From assembly GCA_029990175.1 (NCBI GenBank), contig JARKIP010000065.1, forward strand, positions 6,824,501 through 6,888,500: a stretch of 64,000 nt of DNA, given 5' to 3'. A program made the translations under genes and the position numbers. A model generated the notes under the pieces. That model was not told the origin of the DNA. It saw only the letters and a program-made list of their open reading frames with translations, and did no database searches. The DNA is from Petunia secreta (Eukaryota; Streptophyta; Magnoliopsida; Solanales; Solanaceae). Positions 44,508 through 55,452 of this stretch are shown piece after piece (position 1 is the stretch's first letter; each line of letters starts with the position of its first letter).

Positions 44508-46836
44508 ATGGGGGGTTTCGTAGTAGTAGGTGCTGACTTTATGGGTGACTGGATTGAGACCCCAAAATGCTGGAATTGGCAATCTAGGACAAAGGCAACA
44601 ATCCATATTGCATTAAATTTTGAATGTACCTACGATCAGTTAATTGACCAATTAATCGATCGCGACAACTTAACGTGCCATCACAGCGAGGTTTCAATTA
44701 GCTATATTTTTAGTGCTGCTCCTACGAGGGGTAAGGTGGCTCCTTCTTTTATAAGAAATGATAATGATTTGCATATCTGTATGCTCGATGTTGGAAATAA
44801 TGGTAGCAGGCCTATTTTAAAGATATTTATTGCCGAGAGCTCTCAAGCAGGCTCAAATGCTGCCACTAATGCTGCAGCTGCTTCTGCAAGACCACCACGA
44901 CCACCACTATTCAGTGAGAGTACGGGTGATTATGGCAGTGATGCTGGAGTTGGTGATACTGGTGGTGATATGGATAGTGAAGAAGAAAATGCTATTGAAG
45001 ATCCAGAGGTTGGAGAACCCGCTGTAAATGGGAGCAACTGTGTTGCCGAATCTGCTCCCACTCAAGGCAGCAACTTGGGTGATGTGGTTGATGATTGCAC
45101 AGATTTTCATACTGGGAAAACCTTCGATACCAAGAAGAGCCTGGTTGTAGCTTTGAAGATGGGTTCAATGAAGAAGCCGTTCACATTCAAAACAAAGAAG
45201 AGTACTAAATCCCTGTATGTCGTGGCGTGTGTAGAAGCGCACTGTAGGTGGATGGTGCGCGCCATGAAGCATGTTAATTCCAACAGGTTTGTGATCACCA
45301 AATACTTTAAAGAGCACACATGTGGGGTGCAACATCTACCAAGCCATCATCCACATGCTTCAGCGGATGTCATCGGAGAATATTTCAAGACCAGGTTTAT
45401 TGAAGGCAAAGGATTGACGACAAAAGATATCAAGAGCGCTTTGGATCAAAAACTGAATAGTAAGGTATGTTATTGGAAGTGCTGGAAAGGAAGAGAAATT
45501 GCAAAGGCTTTAGTTAGGGGCAGTCCGAAGCACAGTTATGCAATTTTAGATGCGTACAGTTTTGTGTTGGAAAGCCTAAATCCTGGCAGCAAGACTGGGT
45601 TAAGGGTTGATGAACAGGGGAGGTTCAAGTATTTTTTTGTAGCTTACGGAGCTTGGGTTAGAGGGTTTACATATATGAGGAAGGTGATATCAGTCGATGG
45701 GACACATTTATCGTCCACCTGCGGCGGTGTTTTGTTGACGGCTGTCGCGCAGGACACGGAGAACCATATTTATCCATTGGCTTTCTGTATGGTAGACAAG
45801 GAGTGCGATAGCTCATAGCAATTCTTTTTTGAACAGCTGGCTCACGTAGTCCCCAATACACCGGACCTGTGCTTAATTTTCAATCGCACCAAGGCCATAG
45901 CAAATGGGATTAGAAAGGTGTATACCTTAGCATCTCATGGCTGTTGCACCAAGCACCTTACTGAGAACATGCGCGTAAGGTTCAAGTGTGGATCATTTTG
46001 AAGGATTATTACACCACTGCGAAGGCGTACCGTTTTGAAGTGTTCAGCGATGCTTTTAACCAGCTCGCGTCAAAATGCCCTGCTGCAGCTGCTTGTCTTA
46101 AGGATGAAGTGGGCTTCCATAGGTGGACGAGAGCATTTTTTCCAGGAAACAGGTACGATGTAATGACCACAAACCTTTCCGAGTCCCTCAACGCAATGTT
46201 CAAGGACGAGAGAGAATACCCCATCCTGGGACTGTGCAATGCTATTACTCGCAGGTTTAGTGACAAGTTCAATGAGAGGCGTGAGGAGATGAAGAAACAC
46301 AACACCATTTTGGTGCCCAGTGCTGAAACAAATTGAATCAAAATATGCTTGAAGGAAACAAATTGATTGCTTATCATGCAGGCGGGAATGTGGAAGTACT
46401 GAAGTACACTGTGGTTGGAGATGGCCTATCCCACACTGTCAATCTTCATTTCAGAACGTGTACATGCAGGGAGTTTGACCTGGACAAGATACCATGCAAG
46501 CATACGTTTGCACTGTTAAGGATAAGGTATGGAGATGAATATGGTGCTAGCACGTACCATTACACTCGTCCATTTTATAGGCTTCAGACTTACATGTGTG
46601 TGTATGAAGAAAATGTTTATCCAATGCCACCAGAGCAAGAATGGATGGTTCCTCCAGAGGTAGTTCATAGAAGAATTCTTCCGCCGATGGTCGATCCCAA
46701 AAAGGGTAGAAGGAGAATTAATCGTTTTTCCTCAGTTGGTGAAACATTTTTCTCAAGGAAGAGGCAAAATAGATATTCAAACTGCAAGAGAAGTGGCCAT
46801 AAGAGGACAACCTGCCCTGCTTTGGTACGAGGTTGA
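44508..46836 (+). pseudogene. mudrA: mudrA-like transposase of MULE 2
   Basis: ATG at 44508, aligned with the start of the MULE 1 copy (MGxx-x-V-DxxGxW). A GT-AG 5'-UTR intron (donor at 44400) probably precedes it. Order: PB1-like N-terminus; acidic Ala-rich linker; MuDR zinc-finger domain (DFHTGKTFDTKKSLV, CVEAHCRWMVRA, HTCGVQHLPSHHPH); MULE DDE domain (ISVDGTHL); SWIM finger CTCREFDLDKIPCKH; C-terminal zinc knuckle with the first Cys lost (SNCKRSGHKRTTC). Damage: TAG at 45816-45818 where MULE 1 has a Tyr codon, frame changes near 46000 and near 46335, and the second catalytic Asp is replaced (IFNRTKAI against ISDRHRSI in MULE 1). It is certainly inactive and older than the MULE 1 lesion set. 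Confidence 0.85.
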
Positions 46837-47294
46837 TAATCAACCTTGCAATTCTGATTTGGTGTATTACCTTAAGTTGTGATAATTTGGTGTGTTTAAG
46901 TAGTGTTAGATGTGGTTGTCTTAATTTGGTACTGTGTTATTTGTTGGAACAATTTGAACTGATTGTAATAGTTTCATTAATGTATTTTATTTCTATTTTA
47001 AGTCTTTTATAAAAATGACTATTATTTGAGTTCACCAAATGCTGGACATGTTTACAACCAGTTGAGTATTTACATTTTCGATTAATAGACATTATATGGG
47101 TTGATTATTGAAAAAAATAACGTAGATTAATTGACCCAATGCAGTTGATAAAGTGATTGAACGCATTTAATACAAGCGTGCACCCCATCATTGAAAGCAG
47201 ACGGAATTGGGTTAAACGAAGTGGCTGTTCATAATTGCCACTTGAAACGATGAGACTTTTCTGGGAACACCAAAGGTTGCATCGATTTGGAGAC

Positions 47295-47302
47295 TATAAA
47301 TA
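47295..47302 (+). promoter_or_regulatory. TATA box of the MULE 2 small ORF
   Basis: TATAAATA, 56 bp upstream of the ATG at 47358, in a short leader (CAACACAACTCAAGAATCAC) typical of plant 5' UTRs. Confidence 0.75.
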
Positions 47303-47357
47303 GAGGTATTAGATCCAACAATCCACAACACAACTCAAGAATCACTCTCATCTTATA

Positions 47358-47621
47358 ATGGCAAGAGCTCTAGGCACTGCAAGTAACAACAACAACAACA
47401 ACAATGGCAATGGAGGAATTCTAACTCTCAGGAACAACGAACTAGAGGTGCTGCTGATTCGTGCTGACATAGACAGGCTTATCCGCCTCCTGTGTGATGA
47501 TCGTAGGAGGCAGGAGATGAACATCCGCCGTACTGCTAGGATGTTGAGGGTGCTCATGGAACGAGCAGGAGAGGATCTGGACAACTACATAACCCCTCCC
47601 CCCTCCCCTCGTAATAATTAG
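47358..47621 (+). CDS. Small MULE 2 protein (87 aa), function unknown
   Basis: An intact ORF with its own TATA box, on the same strand as mudrA and about 520 bp after it. It has an Asn7 tract from an AAC microsatellite near the N-terminus. A helical, Arg-rich segment follows (LLIRADIDRLIRLL, RRTARMLRVLMERAGEDLD), then a Pro/Ser tail. It is related to the MULE 1 small protein through the RAD-x-x-RL block and the following RR-x-helix. The family is not recognised; the heptad-like pattern suggests a dimerising helix. Confidence 0.65.
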   Translation: MARALGTASNNNNNNNGNGGILTLRNNELEVLLIRADIDRLIRLLCDDRRRQEMNIRRTARMLRVLMERAGEDLDNYITPPPSPRNN

Positions 47622-48144
47622 TTTTTTTTTTAATTTTTAAATGTAAAAAGAAATGGGTTTTCATTATGATTGATCTTTTCTTAAAAATTATTATAAATGA
47701 AAAAGCTCCCTGAGCATTATTATTATTATTGTTATTGGAAATGGTTCTTTTAATTTCTCGTTCAATTTTTCGCTCCCCCATTTTATTGTATATTCTTGAT
47801 GAACTGTCCATACTCCATTTTGGTGTATAATCAACCAACACCAAGTAGATAAATCGATAGATAGGTTCGCAAAAATGGAAATAATAAAAAAAAATAAGCA
47901 AAAACAAAAATATAAACAGAAAAAGATAAAAGTAAAATAATAAATTACGATAATATTTAATTAATAGAAAAAGGGAAACGTATCTGAAAAATGAATAGTC
48001 GGGACTTGACTGGACAAAGGTAATCGACTATTAACCAAATCAACAAATCGACTGCACATAGGTCTTAATCGACTATTAACCAACTCAACCACGAAAGGGT
48101 TGATTACCGACCTAGTGTAATTTCACATAAAATCAAAAAAACCA

Positions 48145-48975
48145 TGACTAATGTATGTTGTTACAACTCATGTGTTGATATATGGAACCCATTTGAGTAC
48201 TATAGCTCACATTGATACATTAAAACAACATATTGATGCCTAAAAGGGAAATCTCATGTATATATAAGCCTACTATGTCTATTCTTGTTAAGTAATGCCT
48301 TAGTGTTACGACTAATGTGTGTTGTTACAACTCATGTGTTGATATATGGAACCCATTTGAGTATTATAGCTCACATTGATACATTAAAACAACACATTGA
48401 TGCCTAAAAGGGGAAACCTCATGTATATATAAGCCTACTATGTCTATTCTTGTTAAGTAATGCCTTCGTGTTACGACTAATGTGTGTTGTTACAACTCAT
48501 GTGTTGATATATGGAACCCATTTGAGTATTATAGCTCACATTGATACATTAAAACAACATATTGATGCCTAAAAGGGGAAATCTCATGTATATATAAGCA
48601 TACTATGTCTATTCTTGTTAAGTAATGCCTTAGTGTTACGACTAATGTGTGTTGTTACAACTCATATGGAACCCATTTGAGTATTATAGCTCACATTGAT
48701 ACATTAAAACAACATATTGATGCCTAAAAGGGTAAAGCTCATGTATATATAAGCCTACTATGTCTATTCTTGTTAAGCAATGCCTTAGTATTACGACTCA
48801 TATGTCTTGTTACACCATAAGTGATGGTATAATGTGCCCATCTAATATTATTGGCCACTTTAATACATTATAACAACTCATTGATGCCTACAAGGGTATA
48901 ACTCGTCAATACATAAGCCTATTACGTCAATTCTTGGTAAGCAATGCCTAGTATTGCTACTCATATATCTTGTTA
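48145..48975. repeat. 165-bp tandem repeat in MULE 2, about 5 copies
   Basis: Copies start near 48151, 48315, 48480, 48645 and 48802 (spacing 164-165 bp; the fourth lost about 8 bp). The unit includes GTTGTTACAACTCATGTGTTG, GAACCCATTTGAGTA and TCTATTCTTGTTAAG. The last copy or copies are degenerate. It sits between the small ORF and the GRF gene. Confidence 0.95.
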
Positions 48976-49167
48976 CACAATGAATGATGGGATAAATACT
49001 ACATAACTTAAGTATAAGCATGTATTAAGTTAGTGCAGTTTATTTATAACATCATTTATACACTTTTCAATGAATAATTACAGTATCACCTTTTTTGGAT
49101 TCGAGAAAAATTCCATATGTTAATTTTCAAGATACAAAGTTGATTATCGACTACCATATGTCGATTA

Positions 49168-49205
49168 TCGCTATCCCTAACCCTAACCCCAAACCCCAAA
49201 CCCAA
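49168..49205 (+). repeat. Telomere-like CCCTAACCC/CCCAAAC tract
   Basis: CCCTAACCCTAACCC followed by degenerate CCCAAAC units, about 260 bp upstream of the GRF gene. Too short for an interstitial telomere; it resembles plant telo-box promoter elements. Confidence 0.6.
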
Positions 49206-49342
49206 ACACGGAACACGTCACGCCCCAGGGCACGTGGCTTTGACAAAAGTCAAAAAATTTCAGTGGCAAACGGTGCCCAATCTCCCCCAATTTCCCGCCT
49301 CCCTTAAACATAAATTTCAATATTTTAAAATAATTCCCCAAA

Positions 49343-49350
49343 TATATAAA
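49343..49350 (+). promoter_or_regulatory. TATA box of the GRF gene
   Basis: TATATAAA about 115 bp upstream of the ATG at 49466. Confidence 0.55.
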
Positions 49351-49465
49351 AGCTTATTTAACCCCAAAAATTAAAATTTCTATTTCACAAATCAAACCTA
49401 ACCCACCCAATTCTTCAAAATCTTCGCTTTCACCAGCTAAAAAATCAAACAACTCAAAGAATATC

Positions 49466-50006
49466 ATGAGTCAAGATTCGTCCAGCTCCAACATAGCAGC
49501 GGAAGCCGATATCTGTTTTTGTGGCAAAAGCACGAAGCTGAGGACCTCTCGCACAACTACAAACCCTGGCCACAGATTCTGGAGTTGTAAAACTCCAAAA
49601 GTGTGTTAGTCATACATTATAGTTCTATTTTTGTTTTTAATTAATTGTTAATGTACTGATTTTTTCTTGGATTTTGTTAAATAATGCAGTCAAATGTGGG
49701 TGCGACTATTTTAGGTGGTTTGATGGTGGACCACTGCCTGCAGCAGCATCGAATGTGATTGGGAACTTGGTTAGAAAGCTTAAAGATACTGAAGACAATT
49801 GTGTTTTACTGAGACAACTGCTGAGTGAATGTGAAGAGCAGAATAATTTTCTAAAGATCATGCTGAGGGAAGGTGAAATAAAGCTGAAAGAAGCTGAGAT
49901 GAAGAGGGAAGAAGCTGAGCAGAAGAGTCATCGACTGAAGATGTTGATTAAGTCGATGGTTGCTGGTTGTGTTATCTGCTCCGTTTTTAAATGGATCTCC
50001 TATTAG
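49466..50006 (+). CDS. GRF zinc-finger protein with coiled coil and C-terminal membrane anchor
   Basis: Two exons, 49466-49604 and 49690-50006 (donor GTTAGT, acceptor ATAATGCAG), giving about 151 aa with no breaks. The donor at 49605 is preferred over GTGTGT at 49601 because it keeps the phase and rebuilds the GRF core. The zinc finger (residues about 15-60) shows CFCGKST, GHRFWSC and CGCDYFRW. It is followed by a charged coiled coil (LREGEIKLKEAEMKREEAEQ) and a hydrophobic end (MVAGCVICSVFKWISY) that may be a tail anchor. GRF fingers bind single-stranded DNA or RNA in other proteins. Similar small GRF proteins are common in plant genomes, often annotated as At4g04775-like. It lies within MULE 2, between the tandem repeat and the convergent DUF1985 gene. 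It is either captured host sequence or a MULE accessory gene; MULE 1 has no equivalent that I can find. Confidence 0.8.
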
Positions 50007-50547
50007 TTTGCTTCTTTTATTATGTGTATTATTTTGACACTGTGTAGATTTTGTAATTAATCCGGATATGTGTATTATTATTTTGACGCAGTATAAACTT
50101 AAGGTCAATCGTTTGGCTGTTTTTGTATAAACTTATGGCCAATCGTTTGGCTGTTTTTGTATAAAAGCTTCGATATTGTAATGTAGTCGGGAAAGCACTG
50201 TTTTGTTTTTGTTATAAAAGCTTCATTATTGTTTGAGCTGCGAGCACATAAGTACAAACATGTTATTAGTTGCAAACCATAATTGAAACATTGAACAATG
50301 AATGAAATGAGTTCTCTCCTAACAAGTGCCCTGCATTAATAAACCCACACTTCATGTCCAAAAACAAGGTCAGCCACCATACACTTGTCTATGACTAACC
50401 ATAATAGAATATACTACTGTCAACGGCTGTCATCAATAGAATATACCTTAACAAGTTTAAAGTTAACTGTCAACTACTGTCATTAACTACTAGTTCAACA
50501 TTCAACTTATACAAAACCACGAAACCAATCATTAATACTGGAACCCA

Positions 50548-53181
50548 TCAAATATTATCTGCTCCAATATTCTCTGAAGGAAATTGAACATTCAGACTTG
50601 CAAGCACTTCATTCACAGCAACATTAGCTTCATCCACCTGCAATGCTGCTTGTGTCTCTCGATTTTCTTCAACAATCTATTCATTTCTGGCTTCTTCAAC
50701 AATCTCTGCATTGTCTCCATCCACTGCTTCATTTTTTCCTTCTTCAACTGCAGCATCTTTCTCATTCAGCTCTCCAGACATCTCTTCATCTGCTCCATCA
50801 ACTTGAGCTTCATTTCTGGCTTCTTCTTCAACTTCAGCATCTGCATTCATCTCTTCATCTGCTCCATGAACTTGAGCATCATGGAAAACCTCTTATTCTT
50901 CATCGACTGCAGCATTTTTTTCTCTCACCTCTTCATCCTTCTCTTCATCATTATTACCTTCATTCACTACAACTAAAAGGAAATACTTAGAAACTGATAA
51001 AATTAATCAAATTATCATTAAAATAAATAGAGATACCTTTCTTTTTTCTCTTGACAATCTTCCTTTGCTTGAACAGCTTCCTCTTCATCAAGTTCCTGGA
51101 CTTTGTTTTCCTTTCACGGTTCACTTTTTTCTCTTTCAACAACTTTAAAATCTCCTCACTCACCTCCAGCATTCTTGACAGCACACCTTGCACATGCCCA
51201 CAGTGCCTGCAAGTTCCCCTGCTACCACAATCAACACCATCACCAGCACCAGCATCATCACCATCATCAGCATCATCACCATCATAAACATCATCACCCC
51301 TATCTTCCTGCTTTCACTTTTGTGCATTTTATCAGCATACTCCTCCACAATGTACTTAATGTCAGTGACCCCCTCCAGCATAGCCCTTACCCTGTCCAGT
51401 GCAGAATCCTCGACCTCATTAGCATGAGGAGAGACAAATTTTTTGCAACCCTCCACTTCTTGCACTATTGGGATCAAAAAAGGGTGCAAAACCTGTCATC
51501 AAATAATAAAATAATTAATAAATTAATTAATCATTAAATGATAACATAATTAATAAATTGAATTAGTACATACCTGTCTAGCTCCTTGATGGCCTGCATC
51601 AACATCTCCCAAATTTCTTCTTGTCTGTTGCCACCTCAGCATCCTTGGGATTGACAAGGGGGACTGTTCAGATTTGCCAGCATTATGGCCAACCAAGGGC
51701 ACAACCTCATATATCCATGCCTGTCATGAATGCCACAGTCACATTACGTAAGTTTTCACACAATCATTCTTAATAAAACTGGAAAATAAAATAATAATAC
51801 TTACAAGGAAGGCCCATGGGAATCCAAACAGTGCATAATCGGCAGTTTTTCCCTCTACATGCTGTCGATGGGTCTTTGCAAAATCCACTTTATTGTAGAA
51901 GTAGTCCACTGTCAAGTCATAACAAAGCCTACCCCAGGGGTACTTGCTGAAAAAGTCTAGGTTATCCACACATTGGATCCACCATTTCTCAACATTTTTT
52001 GTTTTGTCCCTGGCCATCAAAACAGTATGGAGGAACCACAGAAGAGCCAACTTTAGCTTTTCTTCCTTAGAGAAGTGTTTCTAATCCATCAAGTACAGCA
52101 GATTTTCTGACCTCACTTCCCCACCACCACAGACCTTCTCCAGAAATCCTTCACCACTTGCCAGGAACTTGGCCTTCAATTTGGTATCTGGCTCTTGACA
52201 ACAACTTAAGCCAGTCATCAAGTAGAACTCCCTCAAGCCAAAACAGACTGGCTTACCATCTATTAAGAACCACATCTCATGCTTTTTCTTGGACTGCCTA
52301 ATAGTCCTCAAAAGCACTGAGTGCACCAGCTGACCATTGAAGGTCCAACTCTCAGATAGGCTTAAGAAATCCCCAAAAAATGATCTCCTAAACATCTTTT
52401 CAAGCCCCAATTTGGCCAACTTGGTCTTGAAGTCATAAAACTTTTTCACTAAAGATCTCACAGAGATCGTTGCATTAAATGATTCAAACCTTGACAACTA
52501 GGTTTTGAACCTAAAGCTACTGATATCAATGTCAATCACCTTCTTTGGAATACTCAATCTGTCAAGAGGATGCACATCCTCTTCATCATCTTCATCCTCT
52601 TCTTCCTCATCTCCCTCTTTGTTTTTTTTTCCAGCACTAGCATTATCCCTATCAACCCCTTTATCAACTCCATCATCCATTGCACCAGCCTGATCCTCCT
52701 CTTCATCCCCTGCACCAGCACTCTTCCTACTTGCCTCCCCAGAATCATCCTCATCCTCATCATCATCAATAACAACAGTCTTTCCTTTTCTTTTTGCTAC
52801 AACAGCACCACTACCAACTCCATCTTCAGCCTCAAACTCATCTTGAAATCTGTCTATCTGATCAAAGGTACCAGCAGATGCTCCTTTTGAACTCAGGTAC
52901 TCTGAGTTGTCACCCACCTCTGTTTGACCTCCACCAACATCTTTATCGGTGGTTGTCGCATCACTATCATCATGTTCCTCTACCCTTCTTCTTTTACATT
53001 TGACAAAATCTTTGGGGATGTTCGCAGACACCCAAGCTTCTTGCGCTGATTTACGCATGGACCACCTACGCGTACGTATATTTTTTTCCTTAGCTCTCTT
53101 GTTTTCTAAAAGCTCCGCTCTACGCTCTTCCCAAGTTCGCGGACCTTTTCCTTTCGGAACGGCGTGCTTTACCCTAGGCAT
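50548..53181 (-). pseudogene. DUF1985 protein of MULE 2 (4 exons, broken)
   Basis: Minus strand exons 53181-51805, 51720-51574, 51492-51037 and 50972-50548, all GT-AG. Order: basic N-terminus (MPRVKHAVPKGKG), long acidic Asp/Glu-rich linker, DUF1985 (FGLREFYLMTGLSC, SKYPWGRLCYDLTV, FGFPWAFLAW), a segment matching MULE 1 exon 3 (VLHPFLIP and AMLEGVT), CRHCGHV with a basic coiled coil, then an acidic repeat tail. No Ulp1 domain follows, so in composition it is closer to Arabidopsis VANC than the MULE 1 protein is. An extra intron interrupts WAFL|AW, where MULE 1 is continuous. Damage: TAG at 52498-52500 and 52081-52083, a frame change near 51300, and TAA/TAG codons in the last exon. Confidence 0.75.
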
Positions 53182-53194
53182 TTAAATACCTAAA

Positions 53195-53305
53195 CAAACC
53201 ACATTTTTACAACGAAAGTTAAAGAAAAAACCCCCCAAAAATTACACCTACACAAACCACATTTTTACTACGAAAGTTAAAGAAAAAACCCCCCAAAAAT
53301 TAAAC
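53195..53305. repeat. Tandem duplication upstream of the MULE 2 DUF1985 gene
   Basis: CACAAACCACATTTTTACNA through AAAAACCCCCCAAAAATTA occurs twice, about 60 bp apart, immediately 5' of the ATG. Confidence 0.9.
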
Positions 53306-53893
53306 CAAAATCCTAAATCGAAAATTGCGTATAAAACGGTAAAATAACAAAATCCATTACCCGAAATCTCTATGTAAAGATGCAAAATAGCCATTAATCA
53401 AAGAAAATACAGTAGTTAAATTTCAAATAAAAACCCTAACAAAATCGAGTGCGTACCTGTTTATGCTCTTGGTCGATAATGTGCTTTGAACCCACATAGA
53501 TCCTTTAAATAACTCAAACGAGACACTCACAGCAGTTATGAAGTCGTGCAGGCAGTTGATAGAGAGAAAATAGGAGAAGTTGAGAGAGAAAATTGGAACG
53601 GCACGATGTAGTGTATGATCAACCAAATAGAGTAGATGTAGTATCCGTTATGTTTTAAATTACCCGGGTACTTTTTTTTATTTCAAAAGAGTTCACAAGT
53701 TTTTTATATTTTGCATCCTAAGAAATTATTGTTTTGCACCCACAAGTTTCTAAGAATACTAATCCAGCCCTAGGTCCCCACTTAAACCCACTTAAATTTT
53801 TCTCTCTCCAAAAATAAGTCAAAAAGAAATGAAAAGGTTAAACTTTTTATTCAACACTTTGAGGGTCTTTCAGCTAATTCTTCTCTACATACT

Positions 53894-55346
53894 GCATACT
53901 GCTCTTCAATATAAAGTGCCTATATAGTAAGTCAAAAAGTTCAAGTGTAAAGTGGGATTTGGGGCCTAACGCCTGAGTGTCTATCTATGTATTTTGTTTT
54001 TATATGTTTTTTATAACTCTTATGTAGGTAACAGTAGTAAAAAATTAACTTAAAAATGAGTATATAAAATGTGCCAAACCTGTATAAAGTCCTTTTATCA
54101 TATAAATTATTAATGATCTTGGATTCATTTCTCTGTAATTGATAATCATTTTCAGGTTACTCGGACCCCGGTCTATCCAAGACCGAAACACGAACCTCAA
54201 GTAAGATGTGCAAGTAAAATTCAAGTAGTACAAATGAAAGAGGACGAAAATTGTAAAATCGCCGAGAGATTGAAGGTCACACATAAATTTGGAGTCTATG
54301 TTCACACCGAAATTGGATCTTCTAGAAAATAAATTAGGCAGAGATGAAAATAAAGTCAAAACATAAGAAAGCAAAACAGGGACCATGCTATATTTTGAAA
54401 CTGGGCATCTAAATAAATGGAATTGAATGGGGCTCATCATCATAGGTCTACCCTCGAGGTGGTAGATGTGCGGACCGAATCGGGTTAAATTAATAAATTG
54501 ATCATGAATTTAAAATTGGGTGTTCACACTATGTACCAATGAAATCTAGAGTATTTACCCACTATATCCATAAAAAATTACACTACCCATAAAATTAAAA
54601 CTATTTACCCAACTTATCCATTATAACTGTATACATTTGTTATACCTTAGCGGTGTATACCTTTATGTTATACTGCATAATACAAATCTGAATGGGTAAG
54701 GGGTGTAAATAGTTTATGGATAGAACTCGTAAATATGAAACTTATGGATACGGGTGGATAAATATTTTACTTTTGATAGGTATTTTTGTAAACCTCCATT
54801 TAAAATTTGCTCGAGTCAAAATGAACTAAAGCGATACAAATAGTTAGAAGTAACTCAGTCGGTTCAACAAGACCCAGGCTCTAAATTTGAAAGTTAGTAT
54901 ATTTTACTAAACTATTAGTTGAGGTTCATTAATATTTACTTAATTCCCTATTTATAAATTTGATATGTATGGTTGCGTGTAGCATTTTGATCGGCCAGGT
55001 TACACTATTTTGACCCAATACCTCAATGATTCATTCACAATCTAATTCATTTACCACTCTACGACTGAGATTTAAGATTTTTTTCACACCAGCTGAGATA
55101 CACTAATCTTGATTATAAGAATATTTGGCTAGACAAAGTTTAATGATAAGATTATTCTTATTTATTTATGACTCTACTAATTAAAAGGTGAGGATAAGTT
55201 ACCAAAAGATAAAAAGTAATTATTATTATTATTATTATTATTATTTTTTGTTTATCTAATAGGTCAAGTATTCTACTCTAAGTTCAATTTGCTACAACAA
55301 CTAATAGTTGAGACCCGAGAAAGTAGCAGAAAAGGGCTTCCCTCAC
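53894..55346. other. Intergenic, no gene seen
   Basis: AT-rich DNA between MULE 2 and the carboxylesterase. The frame at 54045-54443 (minus) has no recognisable similarity and looks accidental. A (TTA)n microsatellite lies at about 55217-55245. Confidence 0.6.
55217..55245 (+). repeat. (TTA)n microsatellite
   Basis: About nine uninterrupted ATT units, roughly 210-240 bp upstream of the carboxylesterase start codon. Confidence 0.9.
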
Positions 55347-55354
55347 TATAAATA
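55347..55354 (+). promoter_or_regulatory. TATA box of the carboxylesterase gene
   Basis: TATAAATA, 106 bp before the ATG at 55453; placement and context (CCTCACTATAAATAGATGG) are typical of plant core promoters. Confidence 0.75.
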
Positions 55355-55452
55355 GATGGCTTCTTTCCTTTTCTGAATTTAGTTAATAGTGCAAAGTATC
55401 TTGGTGTCATCTTATTGTGCATTTTATATATTCTTGTGGTCCTTCTTCTTCC

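Larger units (their letters stand above)
43883..53884. mobile_element. MULE 2: mudrA / small ORF / GRF / DUF1985 element
   Basis: A 10.0-kb Mutator-like element. Left end AGGGTGACTTGGCTAAAAGA and reverse complement of right end AGAAGAATTAGCTGAAAGAC are related inverted termini. Flanks GTACATACT (43874-43882) and CTACATACT (53885-53893) match at 8 of 9 bases, as for a MULE target duplication. Plus-strand mudrA, small ORF and GRF gene converge on a minus-strand DUF1985 gene. This is the same plan as MULE 1, but its non-coding DNA lacks the ATGTTTAAACAT arrays and holds a 165-bp tandem repeat instead. Confidence 0.8.

Noticed and set aside
49168..49205. Interstitial telomere
   Set aside because: Only two or three CCCTAAC units; better read as a telo-box-like promoter tract or chance.
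50584..50990. Two long plus-strand ORFs rich in Phe/His/Leu
   Set aside because: They are antisense shadows of the acidic last exon of the DUF1985 gene of MULE 2, caused by GAA/GAT-rich coding.
51188..51537. Plus-strand Thr/Ile- and His-rich ORFs
   Set aside because: Antisense of the GAT/GATGGT-repeat part of exon 3 of the same DUF1985 gene.
54045..54443. 132-residue minus-strand ORF upstream of the carboxylesterase
   Set aside because: No recognisable domain, unusual hydrophobic composition, and no TATA or splice support; treated as chance.
55417..55452. Carboxylesterase start at 55417
   Set aside because: This upstream in-frame extension would add residues not seen in the family; MASEDND at 55453 fits the usual N-terminus and sits in a good context (TTCCATGG).
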